Shown here: in pieces, positions 53,136-63,049 of the stretch
How positions within the stretch are numbered: position 1 is the first letter of the stretch
Layout: each line of letters starts with the position of its first letter
DNA from: Eledone cirrhosa
Taxonomy: Eukaryota > Mollusca > Cephalopoda > Octopoda > Eledonidae
Reading direction: 5' to 3'
Length of the DNA: 64,000 bases
Assembly (NCBI GenBank): GCA_964016885.1
Contig: OZ024744.1
Location: 71,280,136-71,344,135 of the forward strand
The notes under the pieces: model-generated
Told to the model about the DNA's origin: nothing
Databases searched by the model: none
Seen by the model: the letters and a program-made list of their open reading frames with translations, nothing else
Program-made: the position numbers and the translations under genes

Positions 53136-53186
53136 AAGGTGAAACAATTGTTCTCGGTATGGTGGTGAACTAACTGTTGTGTAACC

Positions 53187-53189
<3 letters not shown>

Positions 53190-53257
<68 letters not shown>

Positions 53258-53258
53258 A
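53190..53258. repeat. (CT)n(TA)n microsatellite
   Basis: About 45 bp of CT then about 22 bp of TA, the mirror of the TA-GA tract at 22.2 kb. Confidence 0.95.
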
Positions 53259-53338
53259 CAAAGTAATTGTGGTAAGGAACTAGATGGACCATAACGCACC
53301 AGAGTACTCAATACTTAGGGTAGTAGAGTGGGAATAGG

Positions 53339-53446
53339 AAAAAGTATGACCCCGACGGCAGAGCTCAAGCCGTTTCGACGGCTATTTCTGAGTCCAGAAA
53401 CAGTCGTCGAAACGGCTTGAGCTCTGCCGTCAGGGTCATACTTTTT
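53339..53446. repeat. Palindrome 3, arms of 51 bp
   Basis: Left 53339-53389 (AAAAAGTATGACCC...CTATTTCT) and right 53396-53446 are reverse complements with three differences. The spacer is GAGTCC. The arms hold GACGGCAGAGCTCAAGCCGT. Right arm shows GTCGTCGAAACGG, like a PLE end. Confidence 0.93.
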
Positions 53447-53778
53447 CATCTATATATATCTATCAACGCTTATCTCAATTCGTCTCTCAAATTAGTTAGA
53501 TTTTTTAAAATTGGATTTTCACCCTGAAAATGGATATCAACCCGGAGTTTACCTGAACTTCCACCAGGAAATGTTTCGTATCACTGAAATTTTCTTTGCT
53601 TCTTGCATTTAAATATACCACGACTCTCTATCACTTTCCCTCTACTAGAATCTTTTGACACCACCTCCTTCTTCTCACCCGTCTATTTCCACTCCCACCC
53701 TAGTACCTTCAACAAGACCCTCTTCCTGCTATTTCAAGCGTTGGTATATTCCTTCCATATACTGTGTTGTTATTCTTG

Positions 53779-54085
<307 letters not shown>

Positions 54086-54654
54086 GTGCGTGTGTGCGTA
54101 TCTGCAGCTGTCCACTGCTGATATTGATATACCAGACGCTAGAATGATTTCGATTCTGCAAGAAATCCGAGATAGCCAGCGTTCCCGTGACCTATATATT
54201 ATATTAACAGTAGCTGTTGGTATATCAATCACGAGAACGCTGACAATTTTGTAGGAAAGTTTAGACGGCTAGATCAAACTAAGAAAAATTTTCATTAGAT
54301 TTTAATTAAGTTTAAAAAGATCGCCGGGTATGCCTGAAGAGCGATCTTTACGTTTATGAACTGACCGTGAAGCTAAAAGAATAAGAAGATTACAAGGGGC
54401 TCAACACAGTTTCAAGCTTGACGAAAGCAGAATCTACATACACACACACACAGCCCTATCCCCACAAGCCCCCACAACTCCTCCTCCACACAAACATACA
54501 CAACGACGGGCTTCTGCAGTTTCCATCTAGCAAATTGCACCCACAAACTGTTTGCCAGCATATAGCAAATAATTGTGAAATGAACTCAGCAAGACATTTG
54601 TCAGCCGCTCACTCAGCAAGACATTTGTCAGCCGCTCTCCAGCTATCTATTTAA
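54086..54654. other. Unassigned stretch
   Basis: GAGAACGCTGACAA near 54232 again echoes the inverted-repeat family. AGCAAGACATTTGTCAGCCGCTC is doubled at 54588 and 54616. No coding feature. Confidence 0.45.
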
Positions 54655-55272
54655 AGCTGTATATATCTATGGTGCGGCCATACTTAGAATTCGCATCATC
54701 AGTCTGGAACCCCTATCTTGCTCAGCACATTGACCGCCTGGAAACTGTTCAGAGACGTGCAACCAAGCGAATACCCTCCATCAGGCATCTACCATACTCT
54801 GAACGCCTTGCTTCCCTGGGTATGGATACATTGAAGCTCCGACGTCTGGCAACTGACTTAGTAAACACCAACAAAATTATTAACCATCTTGCCAACAACA
54901 ACTCTGAGCACCTTTGTGATTTCCAAGTGTCTAACACATGTGGGCATGCCTAAAAAGTTAGAAAACAGCACAGCTCCCATGACTTTCGGAAACATTTTTT
55001 CACGCTCAGAATTGCTGAAGCACGGAACAAACTACCTGCATCAGTTGTTAGCTGTCGAGACACTGCATCCTTTAAAACCTCCATGCGTCCTGAAATTCGC
55101 CAACAACACACCCGATATCCCCCCTCCATACACACTCACACATGTATTTCATGACTTGTACACTGTTCATTTGCCTGACATTTGTACATTATTCTACGTA
55201 CTATACATGTATCTTGATGAATTGTAGTGTACCTGAGCACTGTACAGAATAATTTCATTATTATTATTATTA
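54655..55272 (+). pseudogene. CR1/Jockey-like LINE C-terminus with (ATT)n end
   Basis: Open frame MVRPYLEFASSVWNPYLAQH, DRLETVQRRATKRIPSIRHL, YSERLASLGMDTLKLRRLAT and DLVNTNKIINHL, then after a frameshift DFRKHFFTLRIAEARNKLPA and VSCRDTASFKTSM. This is the standard domain after the RT of CR1-like LINEs (VRPxLEYxxxVWxPY, VQRRATK, FSxRxxxxWNxLP). Ends AATTTCATTATTATTATTAT. RT and EN are absent (5' truncation). One frameshift at about 54950. Confidence 0.8.
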
Positions 55273-55274
55273 TG

Positions 55275-55378
55275 CCGAGGTTAACTTTGCCTTTCATCCT
55301 TACGCGGTCGATAAAATAAAGTACCAGTAATGTACTGGGTAATTGCTGGCATTGTGCCTGAAGTAGAAACAATTATTA
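55275..55378 (+). mobile_element. OK-type SINE 3' part at the LINE tail
   Basis: GCCGAGGTTAACTTTGCCTT to AGTAGAAACAATTATTATTATG. ATTATTATTATG on both sides suggests insertion in the (ATT)n tail of the preceding LINE. Confidence 0.88.
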
Positions 55379-55380
55379 TT

Positions 55381-55734
55381 ATGCACACAGCAATGCCTGC
55401 GTTTATATATTTATTTGTTTTCCCTTGGCGAGAAACTACTACCGGGCTATCAACCATTTCAAACGTTCTGCTACCAGCTTATAAAGAATACATTCTGAGT
55501 TAGTGGTGCCAACCGTCTCAGCAATGGCCTGCCCAATTGTGTAAAAAGCATTAGAAGTGGAAGATAATAACATTTTCAACTAGAAAAACGAAAGGTTAGT
55601 AGAAACATATATGCTAAAGTACGTGTAAGGGAGAGAACTTTATAGGTTTAAAATGGAATATCAAAGGGAGGTAATTATAAAACTAGTTAAAGGGACATCA
55701 TAAACATATTTAACAAATACATTTTACCTACTTT
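55381..55734. other. Unassigned stretch
   Basis: No recognisable feature. Confidence 0.4.
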
Positions 55735-55965
55735 AACCTCGTGCTGGTCCATGACACGTGAGCGTAACTGGGTAGAGGGAAATTGGAAGCCCGTTAGATA
55801 GACTGTACTTGTAATTAAGACGGCCAGCCTTGTCCCCCACTGTGTCACACTGAATTTCTCTGAGAATTATGTTAAGGGTACACGCGTCAATGAACAATCA
55901 GGAACGGGCTATTTATTCTGTTGATCGAACAATTAGATTACTCATCGTTGTTACCTACGGAGGTC
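55735..55965 (+). mobile_element. Long-bodied SINE, 5'-truncated
   Basis: GACTGTACTTGTAATTAAGA, CACACTGAATTTCTCTGAGA and TTATGTTAAGGGTACACGCG, homologous to the body of the 33.6-kb SINE; lacks a clear tRNA head. Confidence 0.7.
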
Positions 55966-55984
55966 CATTCCTCACTTTAACGTG

Positions 55985-56785
55985 TGGACGCAAAATGACT
56001 GCATGATTGGGAATTTCGTTTCACAAACAGAAGGCTTCTGTTTCAAGGCATCTTGGTCAAGTATCCCTTACCATACCCCCAGGCCGACCCAAGGATTGTG
56101 AGTGGGACTGAGTAGAGGGAAACTGGCAGGAAAGCTGTGGGTGGACTGTATCTGTGTCACACTGAAGATCGAATTACTGAAGGTACGGCATGACTATCTT
56201 CCCTCTCCGCGGTGGTAAACTGTTCACCTGGGGTGCCATTTGCAGCGACACATTCTCCAGCGGCAACTTGGTGCAGTCTGCGACTAACCTAGGCTCTGCT
56301 GCGCTTCGGTCGCTTTCTGACAGGTTTGCGGTCGAGCCCGTAGCAGTGGAGACTTCTAATGTCCTTGAGCCTAGGGCCACCTCCCTACTCACCACCATCG
56401 ACACAGAGTTGGCTACCCACATGCGTGAGTCTCGCGAGCTGGAATGGCTTTTCCAGCGCGTATCCCTCATCATCCTCCGGGAAACGCCTTCTCCATTCTG
56501 TCCACCGGGGACGCAGGGCGGCCAGCGCGTGGGCCCCCATTTGCTCATAATAGTGAGAGATGGGGAGAGCAGGAGTTACGGAGGCAGTGATATGGGAGTT
56601 TGATTCCATTGTGTTCGGACCTAGTGTATATATATACATTTATTTAACTCCGTGTTAGAACAGGAATCGGCCTCAACATTATGAGGTACAGATATCTGTG
56701 AAATATTGAGCCACTTGGACGTTAATTTAATGAGCTGAACGTTCAGTTAAGGAAACAACTGTAACGCTCATCTTTGAAACTGATG
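55985..56785 (+). mobile_element. Long-bodied SINE split by a GC-rich insert
   Basis: Left part 55985-56170 has a B-box-like GGCTTCTGTTTCAAGG and GTGTCACACTGAAGAT. The right part 56655-56785 resumes with CTGTGAAATATTGAGCCACT and GACGTTAATTTAATGAGC. The 480 bp between them do not belong to the SINE. Confidence 0.65.
56165..56605 (+). pseudogene. Retroelement C-terminal domain fragment, GC-rich
   Basis: Open frame of 137 codons. GMTIFPLRGGKLFTWGAICS, DTFSSGNLVQSATNLGSAAL, FAVEPVAVETSNVLEPRA and ELEWLFQRVSLII follow the order of a domain that recurs at the C-terminus of invertebrate RT proteins (PDGMT...L-x-W-D-x-T-x-x-D-T...AVET...Q-R-x-S-L-A). I know this domain only from memory; it may be a PD-(D/E)XK-like nuclease. 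The W-D aspartate is G here. The GC content is well above the flanks, and the ATG is internal. No RT lies next to it. Confidence 0.5.
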
Positions 56786-56958
56786 GAGGTTCATCTATTA
56801 TTCTTTAATGTGGTTGATGATAATGAAATTTACATTGTTCAAATTCCACTAGTGTCAGGTTTGCTTTTCATTCACATCGATTGATAAATTAAACAATCAA
56901 GTATTGGTTTCAATGAAAGAGAGAGATATATAGATAAATAAATAAATAGATAGATTTC

Positions 56959-56964
56959 TTTATT
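56959..56964 (-). promoter_or_regulatory. Poly(A) signal of LINE-B
   Basis: AATAAA within GTGGCTAATAAAGAAATC, about 10 bases before the tetranucleotide tail, at the expected 3' end of the element RNA. Confidence 0.7.
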
Positions 56965-57188
56965 AGCCACAAGGGCGCAACAAGAAAGGGGACAATACAA
57001 AGACATGCTGGGGATTTTACATACAGTCGTGTAAAAAATATAAAAACAAACAATTTCAACAATCGAAATCCCCAATAGGGGGGAGGCGCCACAAATGGGT
57101 TGTTTAATACCCCGTCGATAGAACAACCCTCAACTCCAGGAGCGTGTTGTGCAAGTGCTCCTTTCTTCCTTTTGCTCTCTTCCTCAAC

Positions 57189-57887
57189 CTACAGGCTTAT
57201 AAACAGAGAAGGCCCAATCACTCGGGCCATTTTCGCTTCATTCACCCACCTTTCAGTAAATTTACTGGGGTGCAGTGCCTCTCTCTCCACCCCGATTCTC
57301 CTTCTAAAGTGATACTTAAAGAAGGGAATCAATTGTTGTCCGGAGAGAAAGGCATCTGTCCTCAGTCCTCTCAAACTCGTCCACCATATAACTTCTTTCA
57401 CCATAGCCACCGTACAGAGGAAAACCGCCTCTCTTTCGTTTTTGAAAGAGTCTGGCGGTTTGATCCTTACTATGGACTCGGCAGTCAACTGGATTTGTCC
57501 CATACGCGACAGCAGTTGTTCTGCATAGTTCCACAGGTCGCTTACGCCCGGGCAGTGTACAATTGCGTGCAGAACTGTTTCAATGTCCTGCGCACATCTT
57601 GGACACGTCCTCTTGGAAGGATCCCTGACAGGGCGTCCGTGCCTGTAGATCTTGTCACGAACCGGTAGAGCTCCTCGGTAGCACTGCCAGGCCAGGGACC
57701 TCTGGAAGTTGTCCATAGGTCCCGGGCGGAAAGTCCTACCAAACATACTGGTGAGCTCATCGTCTTCAACGCCCAGAGTCTCTCTGAGCACGTCGTCGCC
57801 CTTGTAACGTACAATCCCTCTATAGAATGTCGAAGTGGAGTCTCCACTGATTGCTGCGCCCGCTTGCCAGAGGACTGTGAGCGCCTA
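57189..57887 (-). pseudogene. LINE-B ORF2 C-terminus with zinc-binding motif
   Basis: Same frame as the RT, separated from it by a single TAG at 57885-57887. Blocks: LWQAGAAISGDSTSTFYRGI, LRETLGVEDDELTSMFGRTF, GPMDNFQRSLAWQCYRGALP, RTCPRCAQDIETVLHAIVHC and EVIWWTSLRGLRTDAFLSGQ. C-x2-C...H-x4-C is the zf-RVT type found after the RT of many LINEs, thought to help bind RNA or target DNA. Ends at 57189 with TAA or equivalent after GPSLFISL. Confidence 0.82.
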
Positions 57888-59262
57888 AGCGCATTCAATG
57901 TGCCAGGCGCCCATCGTTTTCGGTCTTTTCTTCACCCAGGACTGCAGCTCCGTTAGCGAGACGAGCTGTGGGAAAGCCTGTCTCACAAACGGTGCCCACA
58001 ACGGTTGGGGGTCGGTGAGGAATACCTGGAGATGCCGCAGCCTCAGCGCATGTTTGCGCATCATCAGCCACGGCATTCCCAGCCCTCCGTTGGAAGGGTG
58101 CTGACAGCAGACGGATCTCCTCACCAGCGGAGCCTGCTTCTTCCACAGAAACTGGAAGAGCATGCGTTCCATCTTGGCGAGGTGTTCACGGGGACAAGGC
58201 ACGACAGTCAAGCGGTAGTAGATGACGGACCCTATGAAAGTGTTCGCCACCTCCGCTCGACCTTTCAAGGACAGTTTGCACTCTGCCCACTTCTGAGTGA
58301 GTGCAAACACCTTGGCTGTGACCTCGTTCCAGTTTTTCTCCACCTGGAGGTCTGGACCGAACCAGACCCCGAGCAATTTCACCGGTCCGTCCGTCCAGCG
58401 TCCAACGACGCTGTCGGATGTCATCGGTTTGCCTCTCCGCGTAGCGAGTTGCAAACCGACAGACTTGTCTGGGTTTAGTTTTGCTCCCGTCAGCGTTTCG
58501 TATTCTTTCAGTAAGTTGCCGATCACCCCGATTTCCGAGGTGCTCGATACCATTACCGTTACGTCGTCGGAATAAGCCGACGCCGCTTTGCGCAGTCCCG
58601 GTTCTAGGGGGATGCCCTGCAACAGCTCCAATTTCCGCAGTAGTGGCTCTAGAGTCAATACATACAGAATGGAGGAGAGAGGGCATCCCTGTCGAATGGA
58701 ACGCGTGATTGCGAACAGCTCCGATAGGTAGCCGTTCACCTTGACCCACGAGCAGATGCTGGTGTGCATCGCCTCGATCCATCTTCTGAACACGGGACCG
58801 AAACCGGCCGCCTTGAGAACCGCTTCCAAGTATCGATGGTCGACCCTATCGAATGCCTTAGACTGATCCAAGTTGATCAGAGCCCCACCGAAGCCGGGTT
58901 TACTACCCACCCTCTCTATGATGTATCGCATGAGGTGGAGGTTGTCGTCTATGGACCTGGTCGGGATTGCACACGTTTGCGCTTTCCCTACCAGGTTCTC
59001 GACGACAAGCGCCAGCCTCGTCGCTAGCACCTTGGCCAAAATCTTTAACTCTGTGTTGAGCAGAGTTATGGGCCTAAAGTTGCTTAGTTCTTCCTCCTTG
59101 TTCTCGTCTTTCCTGATCAGCGTTACTACGCCCTTGCCTGCAGAACTGGGAATTCTCCCGTTCTGCTGCCAATTGCAGTAGACGGCTTCGAGGACGCCAG
59201 AGAACAAGTCCGGCATGCCTATGTAAAATTCGTAGGTTAGACCATCTAGACCGGGTGACTTG
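57888..59262 (-). pseudogene. LINE-B ORF2 reverse transcriptase
   Basis: Long open frame, 443 codons from the internal Met at 59216, with about 15 upstream codons (KSPGLDGLTYEFYIG) in the same frame. RT fingers: GVVTLIRKDENKEEELSNFR and PITLLNTELKILAKVLATRL. Motif A: LDQSKAFDRVDHRYL. Motif B: RQGCPLSSILYVLTLEPLL. Motif C: AYSDDVTVMVSS (both Asp present). Thumb: DKSVGLQLATRRGK and VKLLGVWFGPDLQVEKNWNE. The wording of motifs A to C places it near Tx1/L1. One frameshift near 59262 separates it from the EN part. Confidence 0.88.
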
Positions 59263-60634
59263 CGTTCCCGCAGCGGCCCAGAGCGTCCCGTATCTCAGTG
59301 TCCGTGATCGGTCTTTCGCAGAACTCGGCGTCCATGTTCGAGAGACGCGGCAGGCCGTCGAGGTATGAACTAAAGTCAATTGCCCCGTTCGGCTCACCGT
59401 CGTTCTGCTCAAACAGTCGCGCAAAGTGCTGCTGAAAGGCCGCGCACATTTGCTTGGGGTCAAGTAGCACGCGTCCGTTTTGGTCTTTCAAAGACCGAAT
59501 CGTGGACTTGTTGCCACTTTTTGCCTCCGCCACTCGGGCCCAGCTGACAGCTTTCGCCCCTTCGTTTCCTAGAGCACGTGTTTTGCTTCTGACCACGCAG
59601 CCTTCGTGTTTCGCATCGAAGAACTGGTCCAGTGTCGTTCTCGACGCTAACACTCTAGCCGCGTTGCCACTTCTAAGTGCCTCCTCTACCTTGGCTACTA
59701 GTTCTCTTTCTATTCTGTTTTCCTCTAAGGCTAACTCTCTGCTATACCCTATGGGTTCTATTCTAATTGCTTTCTTGAGAGAGTACCACCATCTATTGTT
59801 GACGCTGGCTCCCGTTAACTGTTGTTTGACTAGTCTACTTATCCGTTCACTGTAAGCTTTACGTGCCGGCAACGACACGTTCAGCTTCCAGTATCCGGGA
59901 CCCTGTCTATGTATTCTATCACGGTTGACTAAGCAGACGACTAACTTGTGATCTGAATAGGCAACCATGTGCATTCGTGGACAGCTTAACATCTCCTTGT
60001 CCCTTTCTCTAATGAAGAACCTATCTAAATACGATCTAGATGTCCCACTGCGGTTTGCCCACGTCCACTGTGGTGCAGTCGGGAAATCCAGTCGATACCT
60101 ATCGGCCAGTTGGAATTGGCCGATTAAAGTTTTGAGGCTGTTGCACCCCGCTCTACTGGGACATGCTCCCACATAGTCCCATCGTGCATCTAGGATACCA
60201 TTCTAGTCCCCCACTAAAAGTAAGGAGCGAGACGTTCCCAGAAAAGACTCTAGACGCTTAAAGAAGTCTGGCCGTGATTGCGATTGCCCGGTCGGGGCAT
60301 AAACGGCCACCAGTCTGAAGGCTCCACCTCCGATACTGTTCACGTCTAGGACTACCAGTCTACCCTCCGGGTCCAAGTCTACTTGCTGTACTCCGACGTC
60401 CAGGTTCTTCCGAAACATAACAGCCACTCCACCTCCACCTCCTGTCTGACAGAGAGATGCGTAGATCTCAAAGTCGTCGAAGATGGGGGTTAGTTGCTGC
60501 CTGTTGTGGATCCTGCACTCGGTGATGGCTATCACATCCATACTATGTGACCTAAGGTCGTTTAAAAGTTGGCCCTGTTTCCAGGGCATCCCTAGGCCAC
60601 GCACATTCACGGTTCCAACTCGTAAACCAGCCAT
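59246..60634 (-). pseudogene. LINE-B ORF2 endonuclease and linker
   Basis: Starts MAGLRVGTVNVRGLGMPWKQ, the usual opening of an APE-type LINE endonuclease, which nicks target DNA to prime cDNA synthesis. Catalytic blocks: TVNVRG, ITECRI (Glu), VYAPTG, RSYLDRFFI and YSDHKLV (Asp-His). The D-W-N-G block reads D-stop-N-G because of TAG at 60203-60205, a likely Trp loss. The frame is otherwise open to a shift near 59262, with linker sequence WARVAEAKSGNKSTIRSLKD. Confidence 0.88.
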
Positions 60635-62493
60635 GTTGGTGAAGAAAAGTTGGAGAAAAAGGACGAAAGGTGCACTTGGGTTGGGTGGGGAAACCTTTCA
60701 ACAGGACGCGGTTGATGGGTTTGTGGCAGGGGTTGCCCACGTCCTGTGAAAATTTAATGTTTAGGTCTTTATAGGTTTCCATAGAAACCCTTATAAGTTT
60801 AAGGTGTGGAGACGATTCTGCCTTGACGAAAGTTTTGCCCTCCGTCTCCACCTTGGAGTTTTGGGAGATGACCTCCATCAAACTTTTGTTGTTTGTGTTG
60901 ATGTATGCGTATTGTTGTTTGTGTTTTTGTTGTGTTGTTTTAGTTTGTTGTTCATCCGGGAGTTTTCTTTTTATGGTGGGTGCTTGTGTTTGGGGTGGTG
61001 TTGGTGCTGGTTTTGCTGATAGGGGGATGTTTGACTGTGGTGTTGTTTGTGTTGTTGTTTGTGTCTGTGGTTGTGTGTTGGTGTTGGTGATTGGAGTTTT
61101 GGGGGTTTTGTGGTGTTTCTTTTTTTGCTTTTTAGATTTCCGCGGTTCTCTCTCTTCTTCTCTTAAAGAAGGAGAAGCAGCTTCATCCGTCGATGAATTA
61201 TCATCGTCAGGTGTGTGGGGTAAGGGTATGTTGTGTGGTGGTGGTGTTTCGGTGTCTGTGTTTGTGGTAGTGTTTGATGGAGTGGGATGGAGTGGGGATG
61301 TGTTCTTCAGGGGTGTTGTCTCTGTTTTTTCTGTTGTTGTTGGTTGAGTGTCTGTTTGTTTTGGTGTGGTTGCTCGTTTCGTCTGTCATTGTACTTGTGG
61401 TGGTGGTGGTTGTTTTGGTGTTGGTGTTGGTAATAGCGTTTTTTTTATGATGTTGTTGTTGTGTGTTTGTGGACAAGAGGCTTTTAGGTGAGCTGTACTA
61501 CCACAGCGAAAGCAATGAAATTTTCGTCCTTCTACCGAAATGTTTATTTTGTTGTTATTATCAATAACGACTCTTTCGGGTATTTTGGAGATTCTCTCCG
61601 GTTTCATTTGCAACAGAATCTCCAAATCTGTGCCCGCCCACCTTTGTCGAATAGATTTTCGTATCGAAAGTATTATGTCTGTTTCTAGCTCAACGAAGCC
61701 AGCCAAGATCCACCAGATGTTAATGCTTGGAGGTATGTTTTTTATTTTTATTTTTGTGTCCTTTTCCCCATGTATGTAGGGAAAAAGGTGTATGCTTTTG
61801 ACACTATTGGTGTCACAGAGTTTTTTTGGGCGAGTGCCTCGCTTTTAAACAGTACGGAAACACTGGAGAAAATCGACATTTCCTAGAATTTCCTTGAAAG
61901 AATCTTCTATATCTGCTTGATTAACAAATTTCGGCTTTCTTGACGAATTTGACACAGTCCTAAAAGTGACTGATCGGCGGTTTGTGTCTTCCTTTATTTC
62001 AAGGAGTGAGTTAATTCTAAACCCACCTCTTTCTTCGAAAGTTACAAATTTTCTCCCTTGCTGGAGCATATCTCTTGCGTTGGAGATATCAAGATTTATA
62101 AAATCTTGTTTCTTGTTCACTGTGTCAGCAAAAGACATTTTCTTTTTTTGTGTGGTTTTGCTGTTGATGATGTTGTTATCGTTATTGGAAATTTCCGTTC
62201 CTTGTCGAGGTGAAACTTTATGTGTAGATGTATCTGTAGAGTTGTTGATGTCTTTTTCATGTGTATGTATGTCAATGGGTTTTTTTTACTGTGTTTTCCT
62301 GTGTGTTATTGTCATTTTTCTCCGCTTCGGCGGTAGAAATTGTAAAATTTTCAAATGTTAATATATTTGTTTCTTTTGTGACAGTTGTATCTATGGCGAC
62401 TTCCATAGTAGCAGAAGCAGATATAACGTTAATATCTGCCTCTTTCTCTCTCTTTTCTCTATTAACGTTCTCCAGCGTTCTAGTGTTGCTCAA
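60552..62493 (-). pseudogene. LINE-B ORF1 (CCHC knuckle protein)
   Basis: Nucleic-acid-binding partner protein of the element. Probable start MSNTRTLENVNREKREKEAD at 62493. A shift in an A8 run near 62280 leads into the frame of MSFADTVNKKQDFINLDISN (62138). Then KIKNIPPSINIWWILAGFVE and the CCHC knuckle CFRCGSTAHLKASC (near 61500), a long P/T/Q/N-rich region, and a conserved end LKLIRVSMETYKDLNIKFSQ and NRVLLKGFP. In-frame stops at 61845-61847 (TAA) and 61386-61388 (TGA). Between them the frame is open. Length if intact would be about 640 codons. Confidence 0.75.
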
Positions 62494-62544
62494 GTTTTTT
62501 ACTTTGTAAAATCTGATATTTTAAAACAAATTTTTAAAATAAAA

Positions 62545-62568
62545 TTTTCGCCCCTACAGGGGCGAAAA
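62545..62568. repeat. Perfect hairpin in LINE-B leader
   Basis: TTTTCGCCCCT and AGGGGCGAAAA are exact reverse complements around AC. It lies 50 bases before the ORF1 start, so it could fold in the element RNA. Confidence 0.9.
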
Positions 62569-62688
62569 ATGGGATTACCACCCCGCTGACAATTCAGCTT
62601 GGGGGTTAATCTACAAAGTGTTGTATTTTTTCAAACAATTAGATCGGTTTTTTGCATAGAAATTAACAAAAAACTTACCGGCGATGTT

Positions 62689-63039
62689 TCACCCGGATGG
62701 GGCATATGCGGCCACCAGCCTGAAGGCTCCACCTTCACTACCGTCAACGTCTAAGACCACCAGTCGACCCTCTGGGTCCAGATGTACCGTCTGTGTTACG
62801 AGGCCCAGGTGTTTCCGCAGCAAAACGGCAACTCCACCCCCACCCCCCGGTTGACAAAGAGATGCGTAGATCTCAAAGTCATCGAAAATGGGGGCCAGCT
62901 GTCGCTCTCTGTGGATCCTGGACTTGCAAATGGCTACCACATCCATACTGTGCGACCTGAGGTCGTTTAAGAGTTTGCCCTGTTTCCAGGGCATCCCCAG
63001 GCCGCGTACGTTCACACATCCAACTCTTATATTGGCCAT
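62689..63039 (-). pseudogene. Second LINE-B, ORF2 start
   Basis: MANIRVGCVNVRGLGMPWKQ, AICKSRIHRERQLAPIFDDF and GGAFRLVAAYAPSG match the first third of the LINE-B EN, about 80 percent by eye. The catalytic Glu position (ITECRI) reads AICKSRI, so Glu is lost. The frame ends where the first LINE-B's leader begins, and no continuation was found beyond that element's 3' end. Confidence 0.82.
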
Positions 63040-63049
63040 GTTGGTGCTG

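Larger units (their letters stand above)
56935..62687 (-). mobile_element. LINE-B, nearly full-length L1/Tx1-like element
   Basis: Minus-strand element of about 5.75 kb. From the 5' end: untranslated leader with a perfect hairpin, ORF1 with a zinc knuckle (62493-60552), ORF2 with APE-type EN, RT and zinc-binding C-terminus (60634-57189), then a short 3' region with AATAAA and an ATCT/ATTT-rich tail. ORF1 and ORF2 overlap by 83 bases in different frames. Only a few lesions break the frames. Its 5' end abuts a second LINE-B in the same orientation. Confidence 0.85.

Noticed and set aside
55020..55227. A coding exon near the end of the CR1-like fragment
   Set aside because: It is the frameshifted continuation of the LINE C-terminus.
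57144..60176. Plus-strand frames of 60 to 174 codons across 57-60 kb
   Set aside because: Shadows of the LINE-B ORF2 on the minus strand, where catalytic motifs are present.
60804..62509. Plus-strand V/F/C-rich frames such as 60823-61347
   Set aside because: Complement of the P/T/Q-rich region of LINE-B ORF1; no motif of their own.
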